Below are positions 7,659 to 15,650 of a DNA stretch of 64,000 nt, piece after piece. The stretch spans positions 3,382,001 through 3,446,000 of the forward strand of contig NZ_OY762267.1 in assembly GCF_963665245.1 (NCBI RefSeq), written 5' to 3'. Numbering within the stretch: the first letter of the stretch is position 1; each line of letters begins with the position of its first letter. Source of the DNA: an uncultured Paludibaculum sp. (lineage in GTDB: Bacteria > Acidobacteriota > Terriglobia > Bryobacterales > Bryobacteraceae). Both the position numbers and the translations under genes were made by a program. The notes beneath the pieces are model-generated. The model ran no database searches. It was given only the letters and a program-made list of their open reading frames with translations, and was not told the origin of the DNA.

Positions 7659-9581
7659 CTATTCCTCATCAAAGAACTGCTCCACCTCGTTGAGCGTGGT
7701 GGTGAACCGGTATGGGGGCAGAGAGTCGAAGAAAACCTGCCCGTAACGGTTGCGGGTGATGCGGTTGTCGAGGAGAACCAGAACCCCGCGATCGGTCTTT
7801 GCGCGAATGAGCCGGCCGAAACCCTGCTTGAGAGAAATCGCGGCCTGGGGCACCTGGTAGTCATAGAACGGGTTGCCGCCGGCCATCTTGATGGCCCGGA
7901 CCCTCGCCTCGACCACGGGGTCGCTGGGTACGGCGAAGGGCAGTTTGTCGATGATCACGCAGGACAGTGCTTCGCCCTGGACATCCACACCCTGCCAGAA
8001 CGAAGACGTCGCGAACAGCACGCAGTGCGGCGTGGACCGGAACTGTTCGATGAGCACGCGCTGCGGGGCATCCCCTTGCAGGAGAACTGGATAGTCGAGA
8101 TCAGGCGTCACCAGGTCGTGAATCAGGCGCATCTGCTGGTAGCTGGTGAACAGAACGAACGCCCGGCCCCGGCTGTGCCGCAGAATGACACGGACCTCTT
8201 CGCCGGCGTCCCGCAGGAAACTGGCCGCACGCACGTCGGGCAGATGGTGCGGCACGTACAGGAGAGCCTGCTTCTCATAGTCAAAGTGGCTGGGGACGAT
8301 GAGCTCCCGAGCCCCATCCAGCCCCAACCGCTCGCGCAGATAGTCGAACTTTTCCTCAACCGCCAAAGTCGCTGAGGTCAGGATTGCGGGCGAAACTTCG
8401 GCAAAGAGCTTGTCGCGGAGAAGGGATGACACGTCAATGGGGGTGGCCTGGAGGTAGACGCCTCGCCCACGGCGCTCAATCCAATACACATTGGTGTGGT
8501 CCTCGCCCGCCATCCACTGCCGAAGATTGCCAAGCAGGGTGATGGTGCGGCGGTGGAGCGGCACAAGCTCCTCGGGGGCGTCTTTAACCAGGGAGAGGTG
8601 GGCGGCCAGCAACTCCAGCACGCTGAGGAAGTTGCCGAACTGGTCCTGGTGTTGAGAGAGGAAGTGCTGGTGGCCGGAGAAGCCGGTGCGGCCCTCCTGC
8701 TGGGGGAAGAGCGCGAAGAAACGGTCGCCGTGGTCGACCAACAGAGTCAGAATCTGTTCGAGATCGTGTGTGAAGAACTGCTTGCGGCGAGCCGTGGCGA
8801 GAATGTCGCGCCGGAGATCCTCCACTTGGTGGGAAGAGATGGAAAGGCCGAAGTACTGGCCGGCGACATCCTCCAACTCGTGCGCTTCGTCGAAGATGAC
8901 AGCCGAATAGTCGGGCAGAATGGCAGCATGCTCCTCCTCTTTCACCGCCAGGTCGGCGAAGAAGAGGTGATGGTTGACGATGATGATGTCGGAATCCATC
9001 GCCCGCTGGTGCATGAGGGTGATGAAACAGCGCTCGAAGGAGGGGCACTTCTGACCGGTACACAGGTCGGACCGGGCGTCGAGCTTGAACCAGACGGACG
9101 TGTTGTCGGGAAGATTCGGGATGGACGAGCGATCGCCGCTATCGGTCGTCTTCTCCCAGTCGCGGATGATGGCGAAATCGGAAACCTCCTCCAGTCCCTG
9201 GAGGATGGGCTCGCGTTCGGCATCATAGATCTTCTGACGACAGGCGTAGTTGTTCCGTCCCTTCATGTAGCAGGCCTTGATGCCATTGGGGAAGAACTGC
9301 GCGAGGAACGGGATGTCCTTGAAAAATAACTGCTCCTGGAGGTTCTTGGTGCCTGTCGAGATGACCACACGCTTGCCGGAGAGGATGGCGGGAATCAGGT
9401 AAGCGAGCGTTTTGCCGGTGCCGGTGCCGGCCTCGACGATCTGGTGGCGTTTGTCCTCCAGCGCCGATTCGACGGCCAGAGCCATGTCGAGTTGGCCCTG
9501 GCGGAACTCGTAGTTCGGGTGAGCCTGCGCGAGGGGTCCCGTGCGCGAGAAGAACTGGCGAATGGAGAAGGGTCGAGCCAA
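7659..9581 (-). CDS. DinG/XPD-family ATP-dependent DNA helicase
   Basis: A 640-residue superfamily 2 helicase. Walker A is AGTGTGKT (about residue 51) and the DEAH box is IFDEAHELED (about 230). A likely Fe-S cluster is formed by cysteines in NYACRQK (about 113) and CTGQKCPSFERC (about 173-184), the spacing expected of XPD/DinG proteins. Helicase motif VI near the C-terminus is QGFGRLIRA. These enzymes unwind DNA 5' to 3' in repair and R-loop or replication-fork clearance. An exonuclease domain, found in some DinG proteins, is absent. It is convergent with mnmE (27 bp gap) and lies 2 bp from the amidotransferase gene, so the two may share a transcript. Confidence 0.9.
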   Translation of the reverse strand: MARPFSIRQFFSRTGPLAQAHPNYEFRQGQLDMALAVESALEDKRHQIVEAGTGTGKTLAYLIPAILSGKRVVISTGTKNLQEQLFFKDIPFLAQFFPNGIKACYMKGRNNYACRQKIYDAEREPILQGLEEVSDFAIIRDWEKTTDSGDRSSIPNLPDNTSVWFKLDARSDLCTGQKCPSFERCFITLMHQRAMDSDIIIVNHHLFFADLAVKEEEHAAILPDYSAVIFDEAHELEDVAGQYFGLSISSHQVEDLRRDILATARRKQFFTHDLEQILTLLVDHGDRFFALFPQQEGRTGFSGHQHFLSQHQDQFGNFLSVLELLAAHLSLVKDAPEELVPLHRRTITLLGNLRQWMAGEDHTNVYWIERRGRGVYLQATPIDVSSLLRDKLFAEVSPAILTSATLAVEEKFDYLRERLGLDGARELIVPSHFDYEKQALLYVPHHLPDVRAASFLRDAGEEVRVILRHSRGRAFVLFTSYQQMRLIHDLVTPDLDYPVLLQGDAPQRVLIEQFRSTPHCVLFATSSFWQGVDVQGEALSCVIIDKLPFAVPSDPVVEARVRAIKMAGGNPFYDYQVPQAAISLKQGFGRLIRAKTDRGVLVLLDNRITRNRYGQVFFDSLPPYRFTTTLNEVEQFFDEE

Positions 9582-9583
9582 GA

Positions 9584-10225
9584 CTACCGCTTCCAGTTTA
9601 TGACGGCATCGCGGAAAACCTCGAAGAGGCGCAGGTGGCCGGCGTCGCTTTCATAGAGATCCTCGGGATGCCACTGGACACCCAGGACGAAACCGGGGGC
9701 ATCGGGCATCTCCAAGGCTTCGACATGGCCGTCCTCGGAACTGGCTGTGACGACCAAGCCCTCACCCAGACGCGCGGCGGCCTGATGGTGGCGGGAGTTC
9801 ACGGAGTAGCTTGCCCCGAGGATGGCATGGAGCCGCGAGCCGGCGGTGATGTGGACCGGATGCATGACGCCGGTGTGGGCATCACCGATGTGCTGCAGCA
9901 ACTTGCCACCACGGAGGACATTGAGCAGTTGCATGCCGCGGCAGATGGCGAACAAGGGCATGCCGAGTTCGATGGCTTCGTCCGCCAGTCGCAGCTCCAT
10001 CTCGTCGCGGGCTGGATCGGGGTTGCGCGCGGCCATGTCGTCCTGGCCATAGCGCCAGGGCTCAATGTCCGATCCGCCGGTGAGCACGAGCCCGGAGAGG
10101 CCGTCGAGAGATGCAGGCGCGTCGGGGGTCAGGTTCACAGGTTCCAGGCCGACGGCCTGCAAGGCAGCGCGGTAGGGCACCGCTTTGGGTTCGTTCCGAT
10201 AGGTGAGACCAATGCGAGGAGTCAC
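9584..10225 (-). CDS. Class I glutamine amidotransferase-like hydrolase, peptidase C26 / gamma-glutamyl-GABA hydrolase family
   Basis: A 213-residue protein with the C26 layout: GLVLTGGSDIEPWRYG near residues 46-61, the nucleophile elbow FAICRGMQLLNV (cysteine near 95), and the catalytic histidine and glutamate in GVQWHPEDLYE (about 183-193). PuuD-type enzymes of this family hydrolyse gamma-glutamyl-GABA in putrescine breakdown. The spermidine-synthase-like gene is too far away to serve as context, and other puu genes are not seen here. The fold and triad are clear; the substrate is inferred. It is slightly shorter than PuuD of enteric bacteria (about 254). Confidence 0.82.
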   Translation of the reverse strand: MTPRIGLTYRNEPKAVPYRAALQAVGLEPVNLTPDAPASLDGLSGLVLTGGSDIEPWRYGQDDMAARNPDPARDEMELRLADEAIELGMPLFAICRGMQLLNVLRGGKLLQHIGDAHTGVMHPVHITAGSRLHAILGASYSVNSRHHQAAARLGEGLVVTASSEDGHVEALEMPDAPGFVLGVQWHPEDLYESDAGHLRLFEVFRDAVINWKR

Positions 10226-10243
10226 GAGACTATTGTGGCGAAT

Positions 10244-11683
10244 TTAGATGGCCTGCTTCTTCCACCGCCCGCGCCGGAACACCAGGACGCCTGCCACGGC
10301 TAAGGCGGATTCGGCCATGGGAACGGCCCAGAAGGCTCCAGTGGCACCGAAGTGCAGGTGGATGGCGAGGAACCAGGCCACGGGGAGTTGGAAGAGCCAA
10401 TAGCAGCCGAGGTTCACAATGGTGGGCGTGACGGTGTCGCCGGCACCATTGAAAGCCTGCACCATCACCATGCCATAGGCATAGAAGATGTAGCCGTAGC
10501 TGATGATGCGCAGGCAACGGGCCCCGTACGAAACCACGTCCGGTTCGGAGGAGAAGAAGCGGATCATGGGTTCGGGAAAGATGATGCAGACGGAGCCGAG
10601 CACGGCCAGAAAGCACATGTTGTAGAGCCCGGTGCGCCAGACGGCCTGCTCGGCGCGCGCCGGTTGCCGGGCGCCCAGATTCTGACCGACCAATGTGGCT
10701 GCGGCGTTGGCGAGCCCCCAGGAGGGTAGCAGCGTGAAAATGATGATGCGGATGGCGATGGTGTAGCCAGCCAGAGCCGCGCTGCCCGACTTGGCTATGA
10801 CGGTCACCAGCCCCACCCAACTCGCATGGGCGATGAGGAACTGGAGCATCCCGGTGGCAGAGATGCGGGAGAGGCGGCGCAAAATGGGGAAGTCGACGCG
10901 GAGTTGGGCGCGCGACACGGCTACACGGCCACGGCCCCGGAAGAACACGACCAGTTGGAGCAGGACCCCGAACGAGCGGCTGATGGATGTGGCGACCGAG
11001 GCTCCCGTGATGCCTAGAGCGGGGAAGGGCCCCAGTCCGTAGATCAGGCAGGGGTCGAGCACCATGTTGAGGAGATTGGCGGCCCAAAGGACGCGCATGG
11101 CGATGGCGGCGTCGCCGGCTCCGCGGAAGATGGCGTTCATCAGGAAGAGCAGCATGATGCTGGGGGAGGAACCCAGCATGATGGCGGTATAGCGATGAGT
11201 GGCTGCGACAACAGGCGCCTCGCCGCCCATCAATTGAAGCAATTGGCCTGAGTAGAGAATGCCGGGCAACGCGATGACGAAGGAGAGGGAAAGCCCAAGG
11301 ATGATCGCTTGCACCGCGGCTACCGCGGCGCCATCAGGGTCCTTTTCCCCAGTGCGCCGTGCCACCATGGCGGTGGTGGCCATGCCCACGCCCATCGCGA
11401 TGGCGTAGAGGACGGTGAGCATGGTCTCGGTGAGGCCGACGCCGGCCACCGCGTTTTCGCCGAGGCGCGCAACCCAGAAGATGTTCACGATGCCGAAGAG
11501 CGACTCCATGCACATCTCCAGGACCATGGGCACGGCGAGCAGGAGAATAGCGCGCGAAAGTGGCTCGGCGGTGTAGTCGCGGTCGGCGCCCGCAACGGCG
11601 TCGCGGATGTCGTGCCACAGTGAGTTTGACCCCTGGCCCATGATCCAGTGTAAGCGGGCAAGCGGTCCCACCGGCACGAGCAC
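10244..11683 (-). CDS. MATE-family multidrug/sodium antiporter
   Basis: A 479-residue polytopic membrane protein with about twelve hydrophobic segments in two similar halves, as in the MATE family. Indicators are PMVLEMCMESLFGIVNIFWV early, the repeat half beginning around residue 250, and QNLGARQPARAEQAVW near 345 (typical GQxxGAxxxxRA motif). Such proteins export cationic drugs or metabolites using a sodium or proton gradient. The first 25 residues are unusually hydrophilic, so the true start may be a later Met. It lies 18 bp upstream (in transcription order) of the C26 hydrolase gene and divergent from nadE. Confidence 0.9.
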   Translation of the reverse strand: MLVPVGPLARLHWIMGQGSNSLWHDIRDAVAGADRDYTAEPLSRAILLLAVPMVLEMCMESLFGIVNIFWVARLGENAVAGVGLTETMLTVLYAIAMGVGMATTAMVARRTGEKDPDGAAVAAVQAIILGLSLSFVIALPGILYSGQLLQLMGGEAPVVAATHRYTAIMLGSSPSIMLLFLMNAIFRGAGDAAIAMRVLWAANLLNMVLDPCLIYGLGPFPALGITGASVATSISRSFGVLLQLVVFFRGRGRVAVSRAQLRVDFPILRRLSRISATGMLQFLIAHASWVGLVTVIAKSGSAALAGYTIAIRIIIFTLLPSWGLANAAATLVGQNLGARQPARAEQAVWRTGLYNMCFLAVLGSVCIIFPEPMIRFFSSEPDVVSYGARCLRIISYGYIFYAYGMVMVQAFNGAGDTVTPTIVNLGCYWLFQLPVAWFLAIHLHFGATGAFWAVPMAESALAVAGVLVFRRGRWKKQAI

Positions 11684-11722
11684 GGGGAGGGAGACCGCTA
11701 CAATGAAGGTTTCCCCATTGCT

Positions 11723-13372
11723 ATGCGCATCGCACTCTGCCAGATCAATAACACCGTCGGTGATCTTGCTGGCAACTCGACGTTAATCCAACGATTTGCC
11801 CGGCAGGCCGCCGAGGCGGGCGCTGAGTTGGCTGTTTTTCCTGAGTTGGCCCTCACCGGGTATCCGCCGCGCGATCTGGTGGAGAAACCTTCGTTTCTCG
11901 AACGGACGGCCAACGCGCTCACAGAACTGGTGGAGTCCACGCGCGATCTGCCGCTGGGCCTGATTGTCGGCTATGTGGGCCGGGCCCCCGCCGGTTCGGC
12001 CCGGCGTGCCACCAATTCGGCGGCGCTGATTGAAGGGGGCCGCGTGGTCTTCCGGCAGACCAAGATGCTGCTGCCCACCTACGACGTCTTCGACGAGTGG
12101 CGGAACTTCCAGCCAGCCGAGAAGCAAGAGATCGTCGATTTCCGTGGCACGCGCATCGCGCTCACGATCTGTGAAGACGCGTGGAACGATAAGCAGTTCT
12201 GGGAGCGGCCGCTGTATAAGAACGACCCGGTGGAGGCCCTGGTGCGGCAGGGAGCGCAGATTGTGATCTCGATCAACGGGTCACCCTACGATATGGCCAA
12301 GCGTGCCGTGCGCCGGCAGATGTTTTCGGCCATGGCGCTGCGCTATGGGCTGCCGCACGTGTACGTGAACATGGTGGGCGGTAATGACCAACTGGTGTTC
12401 GACGGCTCCAGTTTCGCGATGGATGCCGCCGGTGGGGTGATCTCGTCGCTGAAGTCGTTCGAGGAAGACATGGTGCTCTTCGACAGCGCGGAATGCACTG
12501 GCGAACTGCACGATACGCACGACACCGAGACGGCCGCGGTGTATGACGCGCTAGTGCTGGGCACGCGCGACTACCTGCGAAAGTGCGGTTTCAAGAGAGT
12601 GCTGCTGGGCCTGAGCGGCGGAATCGACTCGACGCTGGTGGCATGTGTCGCGGCCGATGCCGTGGGTAAAGAGAACGTGGTGGGGGTGGGCATGCCGGGC
12701 CCCTACTCCTCTGACCACAGTGTGAGCGACGCGCGCAGTCTGGCAGAGAATCTGGGTATCCGCTTTGAAATGGCGCCGATCAAAAGCGCCTACGACGAAG
12801 TGCTGCGGTCGCTCGATCCTATTTTCCAGGGTGCGCGGCGCGACGTCACTGAGGAGAATGTGCAGGCGCGGCTGCGCGGGCTGACGCTGATGGCGCTGTC
12901 GAACAAGTGGGGCGCGTTGGTGCTGACCACAGGGAACAAGAGCGAGATCGCGGTGGGCTACTGCACGCTGTATGGCGATATGTGTGGCGGTCTGGCGGTG
13001 ATCAGCGACGTGCCGAAGACGATGGTGTACGAGCTGTGCCGCGAGGTGAACCGGCGCAAAGGTCCGGTGATTCCGGAGAACGTATTCACAAAACCCCCTT
13101 CAGCCGAGTTGCGGCCGGATCAGAAGGACTCCGATTCCCTGCCCGAGTATGACGTGCTGGACCGGATTCTCAAGGCCTACGTCGAAGAATTGAAGCCGCC
13201 GGCGTTGATTTCATCGGAGCAGAACGTACCGATGGAGTTGGTGCGGGACATTGTGAACAAAGTGGACCGGAACGAGTACAAGCGGCAGCAGGCGGCACCG
13301 GGGTTGAAGGTGACATCGAAGGCGTTTGGGATTGGCCGGCGGTTTCCGATCGCGCAGAGGTTTTTCGAATGA
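11723..13372 (+). CDS. nadE: Glutamine-dependent NAD+ synthetase
   Basis: A 549-residue two-domain enzyme. The N-terminal nitrilase-type amidase (about 1-260) has the triad contexts FPELALTGYPPRDL (Glu), RQTKMLLPTYDVFDE (Lys) and TICEDAWND (Cys, about 152). The C-terminal synthetase has the PP-loop LGLSGGIDSTLVACV (about 291-305), then TTGNKSEIAVGYCTLYGDM and KPPSAELRPDQKDSDSLPEY. It makes NAD from deamido-NAD with ATP, using ammonia channelled from glutamine. All catalytic residues are present and length is typical. The stop overlaps the next start by four bases (ATGA), suggesting coupling. Confidence 0.96.
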   Translation: MRIALCQINNTVGDLAGNSTLIQRFARQAAEAGAELAVFPELALTGYPPRDLVEKPSFLERTANALTELVESTRDLPLGLIVGYVGRAPAGSARRATNSAALIEGGRVVFRQTKMLLPTYDVFDEWRNFQPAEKQEIVDFRGTRIALTICEDAWNDKQFWERPLYKNDPVEALVRQGAQIVISINGSPYDMAKRAVRRQMFSAMALRYGLPHVYVNMVGGNDQLVFDGSSFAMDAAGGVISSLKSFEEDMVLFDSAECTGELHDTHDTETAAVYDALVLGTRDYLRKCGFKRVLLGLSGGIDSTLVACVAADAVGKENVVGVGMPGPYSSDHSVSDARSLAENLGIRFEMAPIKSAYDEVLRSLDPIFQGARRDVTEENVQARLRGLTLMALSNKWGALVLTTGNKSEIAVGYCTLYGDMCGGLAVISDVPKTMVYELCREVNRRKGPVIPENVFTKPPSAELRPDQKDSDSLPEYDVLDRILKAYVEELKPPALISSEQNVPMELVRDIVNKVDRNEYKRQQAAPGLKVTSKAFGIGRRFPIAQRFFE

Positions 13373-15633
13373 GAATACCGTTCCGCATAGCCTTGATCGC
13401 GGGTGGACTGGCCGCCGCCGGAGCTCTGATTTCGCAGACAACGGCCCCGGGCCGCGTGGGCCCCACCGCGGACGGCGGGTTCCTGATGAACACGGGCTGG
13501 CTGTTGAAGCCGGCCGGCCGGCAAGTACAGTTGCAGACACTGCCGATGGCCTCGGCGGTTTCTCCCGGCGGAAAGTACCTGGTGATTCTTCAGGCGGGAT
13601 CGCAGCCACCCTCAGTGAGCCTGCACGAGCCCGGGTCGCTGAAGGAACTGGATCGCCTGGTGCTGCCGGACGCCTGGTTGGGCCTGGCCTTTGCACCGGT
13701 CGGCGATGTGTTCTATGTCAGCGGAGGGGCCACGGCCACGGTGATGGAGATTGCGATCAGTCACCAAGCCAAGCTGGAACTGCGGCGGACGTTCACGGTC
13801 GTGCCGGCGGAGAATCGCAAAGCGACGGATCTGATCGGCGATGTCACCTTGTCTCCGAACGGGCGGCTGGTCTACGCGGCGGCGGTGCTGCGGAACAGTA
13901 TTTTCGTGATCAACCCGCAATCGGGCATGGTGATCGAGGAGTGGAAGACGGCGCATCGCCCCTACCGTATTCTGTTCCACCCCGATGGGCGGTCGTTCTA
14001 CGTGACCGGTTGGGGCGACGGATCGCTGTACCACCACAATGCGGAGTCTGGCGAGATCCTGGCACGCTACTCGGTGGGGCTCCAGCCGATGGATATGGTC
14101 TGGCGGGATAAGGCTCCAGAGGCGGACCCGGGCGAGGATCCGCCGCAGTACAAGGCGAGGCTGTTCGTGGCCGTGGCGGGGTCAAACCATGTGGCCGTAT
14201 TTGGGGTGAATGCAGACAAGTCGATGTTCCGAGTGGATTCGATCTCTGGCGTGACGGCCTCGAACAGCCAACCCAGCGGGATGACCCCTTCGGCTTTGGC
14301 TGTCTCACCCGATGGAAACACGCTGTACGTCGTGTGCTCCGACTCCAATGCGGTGAGCCGTGTGGCGATTGCCGGGAAGCGCGGCATGGTGGAGGGCCTG
14401 ATTCCTACGGGCGCCTATCCGACGTCTGCTCGGGTGCTGCCGGACGGGCAGTTGCTGGTGCTGAACGGCCGCACGCCGCAGGGCGGCGGTAGTGCCTCGA
14501 TCATCCCGAATCCGACGCCGGAACAGATGGATGACTTTGCCCAGACGGTGGAGCGCGGCTCGACCTATCGTCCGCAGGACGAGCTTCGAAATCCCTTCCC
14601 CATGGGACACGCGCTATTCCGAAACGAGTCGGTGAAAGCGCCCATCGACCACGTCATCTATGTGCTGAAAGAGGGCCTCACGTACGACGAGGTTCTGGGC
14701 GACATAAACACCGGGAACGGCGACGCGGCGCGTACGATTTATGGGGAGGATGTGACGCCCAACCACCACAAACTGGCGCGTGAGTATGTGCTGCTGGACA
14801 ACTTCTATGTGAGCGGAGACACATCGGCGGCCGGATTGAGTTGGAGTGTGGCCGGCATTGCGCCGCCCTTTCTGCAACTGCTGGCGCCGGGCCAGGAAGC
14901 GGGCCGGTACAAGCTGAACGCGTTGGAGGGCGTGGAGCGGGCAGCGGTCCCGTCGGCGGGTTATCTGTGGTCGAACGCGATGCAGCGCGGCGTGAAGGTG
15001 CGCAATTACGGGCTATGGGTGAATAACATTGAACCCGCGCCGAAGAGCGACCTCCAGGTATCGGGAGTGAAGGATCCATCCTTGGCCCAGGTCACGAACC
15101 GGATGTATCGTGGCGCCGACCTCGACTACAAAGACACAGATCGCGTGAAGGTGTTTCTGAGCGATCTGTCGCAGGCGGAGTCGACGGGCAATTGGTCCCA
15201 GTTGACGGTCGTTGGCTTGAGCAACGACCGCACGTCGGGCTCGGAACCAAAGAAGATCGCCCCGAAGGCGGCGGTGGCGGACAACGATGCCGCGTTGGGC
15301 GCCTTGGTGGCAGGGGTGAGCCGCAGCCGATTCTGGAGCTCGACGGCAATCTTCGTGGTGGAGACTTCGACGCGCGGCGGGGCGGATCACGTGGATCGTC
15401 ATCGCGCTCCGGCGCTTGTCATCTCGCCCTACACGAAGAATCGTGGCACGGATTCGACCTTCTACAATACGATGTCGCTGTTGCGATCGATCGAGGCTGT
15501 GCTGGGTGTGACACCGATGACAATGCACGATGCGGGCGGGCGGGTGTTGCGCGCCCCATTTCTGTCGTCGCCGGACACGGCGGCCTATGGGGCAGTGCAG
15601 CCCAGGCAGAACCTGGAAGAGCGGAATCCTTAG
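13369..15633 (+). CDS. YncE-like beta-propeller fused to alkaline-phosphatase-superfamily phosphoesterase domain (active-site residues altered)
   Basis: A 754-residue exported protein. A signal segment (about 1-24) precedes a seven-bladed-propeller-like region with repeated SPDGNTLYVV-type blades (about 60-390). The phosphoesterase domain follows (about 415-745) with HVIYVLKEGLTYDEVLGD, GEDVTPNHHKLAREYVLLDN, ADHVDRHRAPALVISPYTK and a conserved C-terminal region. From memory of the family, active members read ENRTYDQ, DGHNWS and EDDAQNGPDHVD at the metal/nucleophile positions. Here they read KEGLTYDE, AAGLSWS and ETSTRGGADHVD, so metal binding may be reduced or lost. Likely outside the cytoplasm. 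The substrate is unknown. It is translationally coupled to nadE and 17 bp ahead of GH57. Confidence 0.75.
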   Translation: MRIPFRIALIAGGLAAAGALISQTTAPGRVGPTADGGFLMNTGWLLKPAGRQVQLQTLPMASAVSPGGKYLVILQAGSQPPSVSLHEPGSLKELDRLVLPDAWLGLAFAPVGDVFYVSGGATATVMEIAISHQAKLELRRTFTVVPAENRKATDLIGDVTLSPNGRLVYAAAVLRNSIFVINPQSGMVIEEWKTAHRPYRILFHPDGRSFYVTGWGDGSLYHHNAESGEILARYSVGLQPMDMVWRDKAPEADPGEDPPQYKARLFVAVAGSNHVAVFGVNADKSMFRVDSISGVTASNSQPSGMTPSALAVSPDGNTLYVVCSDSNAVSRVAIAGKRGMVEGLIPTGAYPTSARVLPDGQLLVLNGRTPQGGGSASIIPNPTPEQMDDFAQTVERGSTYRPQDELRNPFPMGHALFRNESVKAPIDHVIYVLKEGLTYDEVLGDINTGNGDAARTIYGEDVTPNHHKLAREYVLLDNFYVSGDTSAAGLSWSVAGIAPPFLQLLAPGQEAGRYKLNALEGVERAAVPSAGYLWSNAMQRGVKVRNYGLWVNNIEPAPKSDLQVSGVKDPSLAQVTNRMYRGADLDYKDTDRVKVFLSDLSQAESTGNWSQLTVVGLSNDRTSGSEPKKIAPKAAVADNDAALGALVAGVSRSRFWSSTAIFVVETSTRGGADHVDRHRAPALVISPYTKNRGTDSTFYNTMSLLRSIEAVLGVTPMTMHDAGGRVLRAPFLSSPDTAAYGAVQPRQNLEERNP

Positions 15634-15650
15634 CCGTTTCGGGAGACCCG

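Noticed and set aside
15192..15650. Long N-terminal extension of the GH57 frame
   Set aside because: It overlaps the end of the phosphoesterase gene in another frame; GH57 N-terminal similarity begins only at 15651.
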